Below are positions 1 through 9,772 of a stretch of DNA of 64,000 nt, piece after piece. The stretch is from contig NC_046681.1 in NCBI RefSeq assembly GCF_009870125.1, positions 18,861,001 through 18,925,000 on the forward strand, read 5' to 3'. Source of the DNA: Drosophila pseudoobscura. Taxonomy: Eukaryota > Arthropoda > Insecta > Diptera > Drosophilidae. A model generated the notes under the pieces. The model worked only from the letters and a program-made list of their open reading frames with translations, did no database searches and had not been told where the DNA came from. A program made the position numbers and the translations under genes. Every line of letters begins with the position of its first letter. Within the stretch, counting starts at the first letter, position 1.

Positions 1-19
1 CAATCCCATATGATTTCAG

Positions 20-190
20 AACCTGATCACGCTGGCCAAGGTAGAGGCAGAGGGGAACCACTATGCTTCTGTGGCTAAAATCGCCCAGGAGGAAACGGAT
101 ATTCACAAACAGGTATACAAAGATTGTAAATGCATAAAACTGTCCATGATGGCCGAAGTCGCCTCTCTCGTTGCCACCATGTCTGACTGA
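20..190 (+). CDS. 3'-terminal exon(s) of an unrecognised gene cut by the window edge
   Basis: A 3' splice site (tgatttcag) ends at 19 and is followed by an open frame of 56 codons closing with TGA at 188-190. The first 31 residues (beginning NLITLAKVEAEGN) look protein-like and charged, with a helical character. At 113 the sequence gtatac follows cacaaacag, so the coding exon may instead end at 112 with an intron there. I cannot tell which is right. No family is recognised. No AATAAA is seen in the 300 bases after the stop. It lies upstream of, and in the same direction as, the beta-NAC gene. Confidence 0.4.
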   Translation, partial: NLITLAKVEAEGNHYASVAKIAQEETDIHKQVYKDCKCIKLSMMAEVASLVATMSD

Positions 191-927
191 AATGCCACTG
201 AAATTTGATATAATTCCCTACTATTACACACCCGAAATTGTATGAGTTGTGAATACTAATAGATGAATACAAGAATCGTCATCATGAGCCTTTAATTTGT
301 GTAGACTTCAATTTCCTCACCATTGCGCGCTGCATGCGACTGACAGATTGTGCCTACGTCAGTGAGAAAGAGAGTGTGCTTGCTCCAAGTGACAGAAGTT
401 CGCCGTCTATTTTCGACCGGCACTCGGGGAGTGTCCCATCCCGAAGCATCCCATCTATCCCATCCCATCCCATGCACAGTTCAACAGCCGCTTTGGCAGC
501 CTCACGCCGAGTATTTCCCGCATAAACTAAAACATCGGCCACAGGCCACAGTGTGTGTGGAGGAAATGGTGAAGCTATTTATACATTTTGGGGGTACATT
601 TTTCTTGTTTTCCTCTTGCAAAAAACAAATATGCAAAAAAAAAAGAAAAGAAAAGACCAGACTGCTGCGAATCTTGCGCAGATATTAATAAAAGCAGCGC
701 TGCCGCTGCTACTGGCGCTGTTGCTGCTTCTGCTGCTGCGTTCGTTTCGGTTGGCTCTTCTGGCTGCCTGGCTGCTGCATTCGTGATTTTGCCCGTGGAG
801 TTGCACATCGTCTCTGTATTTTTGGTCCTATCTGAGGTATGTTCTTCGCCATTTTATGTAATATATATATCCCAAAATGTGAAACCCGTTTGCCTCTCTC
901 ATCCAGCAGGAGTATACCTAAATCGCC
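191..927 (+). promoter_or_regulatory. Intergenic region and 5' leader of the beta-NAC gene, with a 5'UTR intron
   Basis: There is no coding signal in 191-836. An A-rich tract at 628-656 and a CTG/GCTGCTG-rich stretch at 695-780 are visible. A good intron lies in the leader of the following gene: donor GAG|GTATGT with GT at 837-838, and acceptor CATCCAG ending at 906 (70 nt). The 5'UTR is therefore probably spliced just ahead of the ATG at 928. Confidence 0.5.
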
Positions 928-3222
928 ATGAATGTGGAGAAACTGAAGCGCCTGCAGGCCCAGGTGCGCATAGGTGGAAAGGGCACGCCCCGGCGTAAGA
1001 AGAAGGTCATGCACCAGACAGCGGCCACTGATGACAAGAAGCTGCAGAGCTCGCTGAAGAAGCTCTCTGTGAGCACCATACCCGGCATCGAGGAGGTCAA
1101 CATCATCAAGGACGACCTGACCGTGATTCACTTCAATAATCCCAAGGCCCAGGCTTCCCTCTCGGCCAACACTTTCGCTGTAACGGGCCATGGCGAGAAC
1201 AGGAAGGTTGTGGAGATGCTGCCAGACATTCTCCCGCAACTTGGCCAGGAGACGGTCGTCCAATTGCGTATGTATGCCAATGCCATGTCGAATAATGCCA
1301 AGCCAGAGGCAGCTGCAGCTGCAGGAGAAAAACCCAGCACCGCTGAAGAGGATGATGATGTGCCCATGCTCGTTGAAGACTTTGACGAAGTGGCCAAGGT
1401 TGAAGCTACCAAGCAGGAGGAGCAGGCGAAGAAACCAGCACTAGAGAACAAACCAAAGGACAAAGAGGAGGCCAAGCAACAGCAGCAGCCCAAGAAAGAG
1501 GATCGCAAGAAGCAGGATCAGAAGCAACAGAAACCAGCGGAGGCCCCCAAAGCCAAAGAAAAACAAGACAACAAGAAGACACCAACGAAGGCCCAGCCAC
1601 AGGATAAAGATGTAAAGAAGAAGGAACCACCGGCTAACAAAGAGAAACCCAACAAGAACAAAGCGGAAGCTAAGCCTCAGACAGCAGCTGCTCCTTCGAA
1701 GGATACATCTCAGCCTGTAGAGGACTCAGCTCCAAAACAGGAGCCCCCGAAGCCAATAGTGGAACAGAAAATTGATCAACCAAAGCCAACTGAACCAAAG
1801 ATTGAGCAGCCCAAGCAGACGGAGCAAAAGGTGGAGCGAACGGAGCAAAAAGTTGAAGCCAAACCGGCCACCGCGCCACCACCAAAGCCGACTCCAACAG
1901 AGGCTCCTGCCAAGGCACAGACACCACCCGCTGTCCAAACTTTGGCCCAGATTGTAGCCGCCGAGCCGCCAAAGCAAGTGGACCCTGTAGTCGAAGCAGC
2001 CGCCGCCCCAAAGGTCGAGGAAAACAAAGAGCCGCAGAAGAGCGAGCTTGCTCCTGCTCCATTGCAGCTGGCAGTGGCAGTTCCTGTGCCAGTCAAAGTG
2101 GAACCGACTATAGCTCCGCCTGTTACAACTGCCGACATCGACAAGAAGCCAGAGGCTAAGCAGGCCAGTCCTCAGAAGAGTGCACCGGAGAACCCCAAGA
2201 CCCCAGAAACTGCACCAAAGGGTACCCCCGAAAAGCAAAAGCAGGCCAGTCCACCAAAGAGTGCACCGGAGAAGCCCAAACAGGCCACACCGCCACAGGT
2301 GCAAAAGACGCCGCCGCCAGCGAAACAAGTGACCCCTCCCGCAGAAGCAAAGTCTGCATCGGATGTGGTCAAAGCAGCCGAGCCATCAGCAGCTGCACAA
2401 CCAGCAGCCGCCATTGCACAGCCGATAGCGGCTCCAGAGAAGAAACTAGAGCAATCAAAGAATACTCCAAAGGCAGCCTCACCCAAGCAAAAGACACCGC
2501 CACCAGCCAAACAGGTGACACCACCCGCTGAGCAGAAGGTATCTGCTTTAAACAAACCAGATGTGGCATCTCCTGCACCACAAACTGCGGTGGCTGCCCC
2601 GCCGTCAGCTGCTCCTGCAGTAGCTCCTCCGTCACCAGAGGCGCCGTCGCCGATGGTTCCAGCTACTCCGCCATCGACCCCTTCGTCAGCTCCACCATCG
2701 GCATTAGCAGTTACTCCCCCTTCGCCGGCAACAGTCACGCCCCCATCGCCGGCTGCAGTTACTCCGCCACAGAAGCAGCAGGCCGCAGTAGCAGCACCAG
2801 CCAATGGGAAGAAGCAGGAAGCGGCCCAAAAGCCAAAACAGCAAGCAGCCAAGCCTGGCCAGCCACAGGTCCAAGGTCAGAAACAGGCAACAGGAAACAA
2901 ACCACAACAGCAGCAGCAGCAGCAACAAAAACAGGCAGCTCCCAAGCCCACGGTAGCACCCAAACCAGCACAGACCCCCGGGAAGCCTGTGGCCCCGAAG
3001 ACTGCCAGTCCGCCCAGCCAACAGCAGCAGCAGCAGCAGGGCAAAGGTAACAAGGCGTCGCCTCCCAAGCAAACAGCTCAGCAACAGAAACCAACGAATG
3101 CCCCCTCCGCGAAGGCAACGCCCTCTCCAAAGGCAGCCGCATCACCGAAAACTGCCACCCCGAAGGCCGGAACCCCGCCCGCTCCGACTGCAGCTGCTCC
3201 CGCACCAGGAGGCTCCAATTAG
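928..3222 (+). CDS. CG11835: Beta-NAC (BTF3-type) protein with a ~640-residue Lys/Pro/Ala/Gln-rich tail
   Basis: A single open coding exon of 764 aa. Residues 1-120 are a beta subunit of the nascent polypeptide-associated complex. They include the basic ribosome-binding motif RRKKK at 22-26, and the NAC dimerisation domain at about 38-105 ([28 protein letters not shown]). Beta-NAC pairs with alpha-NAC at the ribosome exit tunnel and shields nascent chains. Ordinary beta-NAC proteins are about 160 residues; here the domain is followed by an acidic patch ([15 protein letters not shown]) and then some 600 low-complexity residues made of KEEAK, QQQ and [15 protein letters not shown] repeats. The tail keeps one frame without stops, so it is probably translated. 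Synteny with rempA and Tspo points to CG11835 rather than bicaudal; this name rests on memory of the 21C gene order. Poly(A) signal AATAAA at 3353-3358. Confidence 0.85.
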   Translation: MNVEKLKRLQAQVRIGGKGTPRRKKKVMHQTAATDDKKLQSSLKKLSVSTIPGIEEVNIIKDDLTVIHFNNPKAQASLSANTFAVTGHGENRKVVEMLPDILPQLGQETVVQLRMYANAMSNNAKPEAAAAAGEKPSTAEEDDDVPMLVEDFDEVAKVEATKQEEQAKKPALENKPKDKEEAKQQQQPKKEDRKKQDQKQQKPAEAPKAKEKQDNKKTPTKAQPQDKDVKKKEPPANKEKPNKNKAEAKPQTAAAPSKDTSQPVEDSAPKQEPPKPIVEQKIDQPKPTEPKIEQPKQTEQKVERTEQKVEAKPATAPPPKPTPTEAPAKAQTPPAVQTLAQIVAAEPPKQVDPVVEAAAAPKVEENKEPQKSELAPAPLQLAVAVPVPVKVEPTIAPPVTTADIDKKPEAKQASPQKSAPENPKTPETAPKGTPEKQKQASPPKSAPEKPKQATPPQVQKTPPPAKQVTPPAEAKSASDVVKAAEPSAAAQPAAAIAQPIAAPEKKLEQSKNTPKAASPKQKTPPPAKQVTPPAEQKVSALNKPDVASPAPQTAVAAPPSAAPAVAPPSPEAPSPMVPATPPSTPSSAPPSALAVTPPSPATVTPPSPAAVTPPQKQQAAVAAPANGKKQEAAQKPKQQAAKPGQPQVQGQKQATGNKPQQQQQQQQKQAAPKPTVAPKPAQTPGKPVAPKTASPPSQQQQQQQGKGNKASPPKQTAQQQKPTNAPSAKATPSPKAAASPKTATPKAGTPPAPTAAAPAPGGSN

Positions 3223-3314
3223 TGCAACATTTTCACTTTTTTTCAATCGGCTAACTTGCATTTTGAATTTACCGCACCGCGCATTTTTCGGACACGATTA
3301 GAACAGTTATCAGT

Positions 3315-3358
3315 TATCGATATTTCATTTATTTTTGTGCAATTACATTTTCAATAAA
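3315..3358. promoter_or_regulatory. Overlapping convergent poly(A) signals and a perfect DRE
   Basis: AATAAA for the + strand beta-NAC gene is at 3353-3358. AATAAA on the - strand for Tspo (TTTATT on +) is at 3328-3333. Because each transcript is cleaved past its own signal, the two 3'UTRs should overlap by a few tens of bases. A perfect TATCGATA octamer (DREF/BEAF-32 type) sits at 3315-3322, inside this 3' junction and not at a promoter. Confidence 0.6.
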
Positions 3359-3383
3359 AACAATAACAATCTCCGCCCCACGC

Positions 3384-4008
3384 CTAGTTCGGCTTGGCAT
3401 GACTGGTCGAGGGCTTCTCCTCCTCCGCCGCCTGCTTCTGCGGATTGAGCTTCCACATGGCGTAGTTCAGAGCCGTGGCGAACCCCAGCCAGGCCACATA
3501 GGGGACAAAGAGCAATCCGGCGACCTTGTTGACACGGTAGAAGAGAACACCGCAAGCGCTGGCAGTCGTCGTGAGAGCGATGATATCAATAAGCCCCTGA
3601 AGCATGAAATGGATTAGCGATAAAAGAGCTTCAAATGATAATTATGATGACACTTACGCCCTTGATGTTGTGCTGGCCAAAGAAGATCGGCGTCCAGGCC
3701 CAGTTCAGGGCTAACTGGGTGCCATAGGCAATCAGGGGCAGACGTGCCTCTTCGCCTCCAAATCCGCCGCCGTCGCGCCACACCAGGTAGGAGCCGTAGC
3801 CCATGCCAGCGTACAGCGATGTCCACATAGGGGCAAACACCCAGTTGGGCGGCTTAAACGACGGAAACTTCAGGTTTGCATACCAATTGGTGAGATTCCT
3901 CCGGGTCAGCTGACCATTGACAATGCCGCCCAGGTTGGGCAGGATGACGGCTCCAGCGATTCTCAGAATCTTCCCAGCGCACGCTTCTTGATTATCGGCC
4001 ATATCCAA
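3384..4008 (-). CDS. Tspo: Translocator protein TSPO (peripheral benzodiazepine receptor)
   Basis: Two exons: 4008-3658 (117 codons exactly) and 3596-3384 (70 codons plus TAG), separated by a 61-nt GTAAGT...CAG intron. The product is 187 aa, slightly longer than the usual ~170 of the family. It has the five-helix TspO/MBR fold of the outer mitochondrial membrane. Diagnostic stretches are [39 protein letters not shown], and the last helix with [10 protein letters not shown], which corresponds to the cholesterol-binding CRAC segment. An N-terminal extension of about 12 residues and a Glu/Lys-rich tail are additions. TSPO binds tetrapyrroles and cholesterol and has been linked to stress and mitochondrial function. 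It is tail-to-tail with the beta-NAC gene and head-to-head with rempA. Confidence 0.95.
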
Positions 4009-4110
4009 AGAGTTTTCAAAATGCGAATGATACGCAGTAGCAGTACGAAAGGCGCTTGGAGTTGTTTGCCGGTGATTTCATTTAACATACATATATGTAT
4101 ATGAATATTG

Positions 4111-4429
4111 TACACTCCGCGATGCTTGAATAGGACACATTTAAAATATGCATATTTACAGATTCGATTTTATTAGCTCTGATCGCGAGGAAAAAATTCT
4201 GTAAAATCAATCGAAGTGTCCTAAATCTAAGAAAAATATGTGTTGTGGTAAGTAAAAGTAAAGAAATTGTGTCTAGACCGATTACATAAAAAACCAGTCA
4301 AACTGTGTTAAAAGCGGTCTTTTGAAGAGCAGAAATTCGAGTTATATCAATTTATCACCAATTAATGATTAATCTTCTATAAATGTTAGGGCTTTTATAT
4401 TTAGTCGTATTCAAGTGTCGCGGAGTGTA
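4111..4429. mobile_element. MITE-like element with 22-bp imperfect terminal inverted repeats
   Basis: The left end 4111-4132 (starting tacactccgcga) is the reverse complement of 4408-4429 (ending tcgcggagtgta) at 20 of 22 positions. The interior is AT-rich and non-coding. Both ends carry TA at the outer edge, as expected if a TA target was duplicated (Tc1/mariner-type MITE), but with only a dinucleotide this is weak. The family is not recognised. Confidence 0.55.
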
Positions 4430-4511
4430 TGTGCGTATGTACATGATGGAACTATTTAAAGCTGTCTGTATGGGTAAGTACACATTGCACTAGTGTGCTT
4501 TTGGCTGCGTA

Positions 4512-4522
4512 GCTGAGTCAGC
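4512..4522. promoter_or_regulatory. Palindromic Maf/CncC-type (MARE/ARE) site
   Basis: GCTGAGTCAGC is a perfect 11-bp palindrome. On the - strand it contains TGACTCAGC, which fits the TGACnnnGC antioxidant-response core, and it also contains an AP-1 heptamer. It lies 504 bp upstream of the Tspo ATG and about 440 bp upstream of rempA. Confidence 0.45.
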
Positions 4523-4880
4523 GAATAATAAATATTAGGTGGGGCCCGCTTATTCTCTCGCTCTTTTTTTGATGACGAAATGAATTGCAGGAGCTTTTTG
4601 TGCCCACTGAGGAAGCTTTGCTGTACTGCCTTACCTTACTTTTAATCTAACCTCGGCTGAGTTGTTCCATACGTTGAAGTGGAAGAGCAGATAAGGCCAC
4701 TCTCTTTGCCATTACATCTGGAATGCAAGTGCAACAACCTGTCGCGCCAATTGAGTATCTGTCTTACCTTTTATTTAATATACCTTTGGCTGAGCAGTCA
4801 TATGCAAACAAATTCCTACGTGATGAAATGCAACTACACAAGTACACTCTGTGCTTTCCAGGGTTGGCAAAAAACAGTTA

Positions 4881-4894
4881 GCAGCCATGGTAAC
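4881..4894 (+). promoter_or_regulatory. RFX-type X-box upstream of rempA
   Basis: GCAGCCATGGTAAC matches the RFX X-box consensus RYYNYYATRRNRAC at 13 of 14 positions. It lies 70-83 bp upstream of the rempA start codon, the usual position in ciliary genes. Confidence 0.65.
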
Positions 4895-4963
4895 CGTTGC
4901 CAGTGGCGCTTCTTTTCGTTTTGTTGTGGGTTTGTCTGCCGCATTTGAGAGGAAAATTCCGAG

Positions 4964-7900
4964 ATGACGCTGTACTTTGACACTAAAATTGAGTTTTTGG
5001 ACTCGGATGCAGTGAGTACCATCAGTAGCTGGCATCCCAATGAGCCCCTCTTCGCAGTGGCCTCCTTCAGCCCGGATCGGGGCGGTTCCGTCACCATATT
5101 TGCAGATACCGTAAGTTCTTTCACGCTTGCATTATTTATTATCTCATTTGAGACTTCTTTGCAGGGTGAGCCGCAAAGAGATGTAACCTATCCAGTGCAT
5201 GCCACCTCGCAGGCCACCGCCTTGTGCTGGCACCCCGAGAAGGCGCTGCTGGTCAGTGGATGGGAACACGGAGACATACACGTTTGGTTTGCCGGTCATC
5301 GGGAATTTGCCAGCGTCAATGCACCCCACAAAGCGGCAATTGTGTTGCTGCAATTCAGCGAGCAGGGAGGCCGCATGGTCACGGCGGATGCAATGGGTCT
5401 GGTCACCGGCTGGCGCTGCGATGGACAGTACCAGTTTCTGACCATGTTCTCGCACGATCTGCGAGAGGTGCTGCTGTTGGTCTGCTTCCGACGCACCGTC
5501 GAGAGCGAGGTGCGTGAGGAGATGGCAAATCTGGCCAAGGCGGCGGTGGCTGGCGATGAGAACGCCTTGGACACGCTCACCAACTGGCGGCCACGAACCG
5601 CTGCCCGTGGCCTTACTCATTCCGGAGTTCGGGACAATCATTGCTTCTATGCATGCACACAAGGAGGCGTGGTCTACTACATCAACCAGGGCGGGGCCTG
5701 CATCGAGGTGATGAAGTGCGGCTCTCTGCCGCCCATAGTCCAGATGCTCTGGCATCCCAAAAAGTAAGAAAATGCTAAGAAACTTCATTTGTAAGCTCTT
5801 CGGTTTGCTGTTTTAGGGATGCAGTCATCTGCCTGATGGAGGACTTGACTGTAGTTCTCTTTTTGGTGGAGTCTACGGGAATTCTAACTGAACTGGATCG
5901 CGTAAAGATGAGCGGCCGTGGTGGGGGCAGGCAGGGTGGCATAGCGTGGTCGGGCAATAGCCTGGCCATTATCACAGGTGGATCATCAATATTTTTCCAT
6001 TGAAATTCACTCAAATAATATCATATTTCTTATGCAGGCGATCTTTTTGTGCGCATCTGGGACATTGAGCGGAGCGACAACTATCTCCTGAGAATGGATC
6101 TGCCCAGCTCTAGCCATTTAAACTCCTCACTCTCCAGCCTGGCCAATGTCACTACGACCACCTCATCGAACAATTTCTTCAGCCAGGACAGCACCGAAAG
6201 CAACAACATACTGCCTCGCAAACCGATCAAGTACGGCCAGCTGAGCAGTGGGGAGATCTTCACCTGCCTGGCGTACAGTGCCAGCTATCAGACCTTGTGC
6301 GCCGGCACCTCCCTGGGCAACCTTTACACCTGGAAGCGCAGTGGCACTCGCCTGGTGACCGCACCGGAGGATATCTGGCAGCTGACGAACATATCTTCGG
6401 TTCGGGGCGCCGTCAGAAGCTGCGAGTGGGGATTCAACGAGCTCTCGAAGCCCTGCATGCTGGTCAACTGTCTATCAAATGTGTACATGCTGAAGGAGCA
6501 GCCGCTCCTGGCGTTCCATACCCGAGAGCTGTGGGCGGTACAGCGATCGGCCAAGTCGGTGCAGCTGACGCACTGCAGCGGACGGCAGACGAGTGTCCAG
6601 TCTGAGTTTGCTGTGACGGCTCTGGCCCTGAACGAGCTCAGCCTCGTGATGAGCAACGGACGGAGTATCTCCTCGTACAGCCTCCAGAAAGTGGACAAGG
6701 ACATGGATGAGTTTGACGAGGTGCTGGAGGCAGTGCCTGTGGACGGTGGAGATCCTCCTGCATCCACGGCATCCCCTCCGTCACTGAGTGTGAAGCTGCT
6801 GCAGACCTTTCCCGCCGAGTGCCTGCTGCTGTGCCTCCAGAACCAGAATATCTTCTGCCTGTCTAGCAGCGACATTATGGTCTACTCCGTGGGCGGTGTG
6901 GTGCTGCACCGCATCCAGGCCAGTGACATTGAGGGAAAGATCATTGGCATGGACTTGAGTGGATGCTATCTCTCCGTCTTCACGATGAACGGGTATGTAA
7001 AGGCCTACGACGTTTCGCGGCACGATCCCAAGCTGCTTTTTCCCAGCAAGTCGGGGCACGACATCTTCGACGACTTTGGCGAGTTCATTCTGGTGAAGTG
7101 CAACAGCCAGGGTAGCCACCTGGCCATGGTCATAGCCAACAGCAGCTTCATGCCCCGCTCCGCGCTCTTCTGCTGGGACTTTGAGCGCAACAATCTCTTC
7201 GAGTACGACCTACAAGAAGAGACCAGTCTGCCAGTGAGGCTCTTCTGGGACACGGAGGAGCCGCGACTCCTGGCCATGGAGGTGAAATCGATGATGCAAA
7301 AGCCTCAGCCAACAGCCAAGAACTCAAACTCCCATCAGCCGCCCATGCACTTTGTCCAGTCGAAGATCATGCTGATGTTTTACTCGGATCAGAGTCAGGG
7401 ATCAGGTCTCAATATGCTCGAGTCACAGCTGGTGACCGCTGGCTGCCAGCTGCTGAACCTCTGCGTGCCCAGCGTGGTCCGCTTGAAGATCAATATGGTG
7501 GAAGAGCAGCCGCTGCAGGACTTTGCAGATCTGCGTCAGTGCGATGCGGCAACCAGGAAACTAGTCCTCAACTTCAGCCTGCACGTGGCGGAGGGAAACA
7601 TGGATCTGGCCTACCGCAGCATCCGCTCCATCCAGTCGAAGGTCATTTGGACGAATCTGGCCAAGATGTGCGTCCACACGAACCGCCTGGACGTGGCGAA
7701 GGTGTGCATGGGCCACCTGGATCAGGCACGTTCCGTCCGCGCCTTGCGACAGGCCATGGAAGACGATGATCTCGAGACAGAGGCCAAAGTGGCCGTCCTG
7801 GCCATCGAACTGGGAATGATCGAGGAGGCCAAGGATCTGTACAAACGCTGCAAGCGATTCGATTTGCTCAACAAACTCCTGCAGGCCACAGGCCGCCTGG

Positions 7901-9772
7901 ACGAGGCGCTCCAAATGGCCGAAAAGGAGGACAGGATTCACCTGAAGCACACTTACTACCAGAAGGCACAAGCGCTGCGCGAGAAAGGCGACATCAAGGG
8001 GGCCCTGGAGTACTTTGAAAAGACCCAGAACCCGTCGCAGAACATCACCCAACTGCTGATCGAGAATCCCGGGGCCATGAAGCGCTACATCCAGACCACC
8101 AGCGATCCCAAGCTACTGCGTTGGTGGGGTCAGTATATTGAGAGCTCCGGGGACATGGACGCGGCTTTGGCTGTCTATCACAAAGCAGAGGATTGGTTCT
8201 CCCAGGTGACATCGAATATATTCCGATTCCCAATGAACATATCAATGAAACCCTTAATTCTTTGTAGGTGAAGATACTCTGCTATTTGGGAAAGATCTCC
8301 AAGGCGGATGCGATTGCCAGGCAGTCGGGTGATCGGGCCGCTTGCTACCATCTGGCGCGGCACTACGAGAACGTGGGCAAGTTCCAGGAGGCCATCATGT
8401 TCTTCACGCGCGCCCAGACCTTCAGCAATGCCATTCGCATCTGCAAGGAGAACGACTTCCAGGAGGAGCTCTGGACGGTGGCCAGCTCCTCGCGGCAGCG
8501 GGACAAGGCCATTGCGGCCGCCTACTTTGAGGAGTGCGGAAATTTCAAGCACGCTGTAGAGCTCTACCATCGGGCGGGCATGCTTCACAAGGCCCTGGAG
8601 ATGGCATTCGAGTCGCAGCAGCCGGAGATCCTCGAGATTATTGCCACGGAGCTCAGTCCGGACTCGGATGCGGAGCTAATCAACCGCTGTGCGGACTTCT
8701 TCTGCAGCATCGAGCAACACCAGAAGGCAGTACATCTGCTGGCCAAAACGAACCACCTGGAGCGGGCTGTTGGAATCTGCACAGAGAAGGGTGTGCCCGT
8801 GACGGAGGAGCTGGCTGAGATGCTGACCCCCGACAAGGGCGACTTTGATGAGGCCACGCGCACCTCTATCCTCGTACAGCTTGGAGAGCTGCTGCAGCAG
8901 CAGGGCGACTACCACAGCGCCACCAAGAAGTTCACCCAGGCGGGGGATAAGATGCGGGCCATGAAGAGCCTCCTCAAGTCGGGAAACACCGACAAGATCG
9001 TGTTCTTCGCGAACATGTCCCGCCAGCGAGAGGTGTATATTATGGCGGCCAACTACCTGCAGGCCCTGGACTGGCAAGGCGATGCCTCCATCCTCAAGCA
9101 CATCGTCAGCTTCTACACCAAGGGTCAGGCCTTCGATTCGCTGGCCAACTTCTATGCGATCTGCGCTTCGATGGAGATCGAGGAGTACCAGGACTATGGA
9201 AAGGCCCTGACTGCCATGCAGGAGGCCTCCAAGTGCCTGGAGAAACTGAGCCACGCCCAGCATGCCTACAACAATCTCCAGCGCACGGTGGCCGACGTCA
9301 AGCAGATCCTAGAGATCCAGCAAGCGCTTCGGGACGGCGACAACCAGGCCGTCATTGGCTCCTGCCGCAACATGCTGAGTAGGTTATTCCCTAGGAGTAT
9401 CTTTCCTGACTTTGTATTTTATTGATTTATTGTCCTCCTTCAGTCAAGCCTGAGCTGCCGCCCATCCGGCACTCCCACATTCTGGCCATGCTTGTGCGTG
9501 CACTCGTTTATGCCAAGCAATATCCGGAGGCGGGTCGCGCTCTCAAGGAGCTAGCCGTAAAGGACAACTCGTGGAGCTCCTCGGGTCTGCTGGACCGAGC
9601 CCTCGTACAGAAGGTGGCCAAGGAATGCGACCTGGATTTTAATTTGATCTGGAACTCGGGTCGTCAGGTGACCACAGCCACCACAGCCACCAGCATGACT
9701 ACCACAACGACCACAACCAGTGACGATGATGAAGACGCCGACGACGAGGAGATAAGAGAGGAACTGCATTAG
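4964..9772 (+). CDS. rempA: Intraflagellar transport protein IFT140 (reduced mechanoreceptor potential A)
   Basis: Six exons: 4964-5110, 5165-5763, 5817-5977, 6038-8205, 8268-9378 and 9444-9772. All phases fit, the introns are 53-65 nt, and the product is 1504 aa. This is the length class of IFT140 (human about 1460). The N-terminal half carries WD40-like repeats ([47 protein letters not shown]). From about residue 800 there is an alpha-helical TPR-like solenoid ([47 protein letters not shown]). The C-terminus is a Thr-rich then acidic tail ([11 protein letters not shown]). IFT140 is a core IFT-A subunit for retrograde ciliary transport. In flies it acts in sensory-neuron cilia, where rempA mutants lose mechanoreceptor current. 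Intron 1 is 54 nt, in frame and stop-free. Poly(A) signal AATAAA at 10027-10032. Confidence 0.95.

Larger units (their letters stand above)
4009..4963. other. Divergent Tspo / rempA intergenic region
   Basis: 955 bp of AT-rich DNA between two divergent start codons. It contains a 319-bp element with inverted termini (4111-4429), a GCTGAGTCAGC site (4512-4522) and an X-box (4881-4894). An open frame at 4679-4948 has no recognisable protein character and I read it as chance. Confidence 0.6.

Noticed and set aside
1128..2852. Several long antisense frames across the beta-NAC gene
   Set aside because: They mirror the biased codon use and repeats of the sense frame and have no independent features.
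4679..4948. 89-codon + strand open frame upstream of rempA
   Set aside because: No recognisable protein character. It overlaps the X-box and promoter region and is easily explained by chance.
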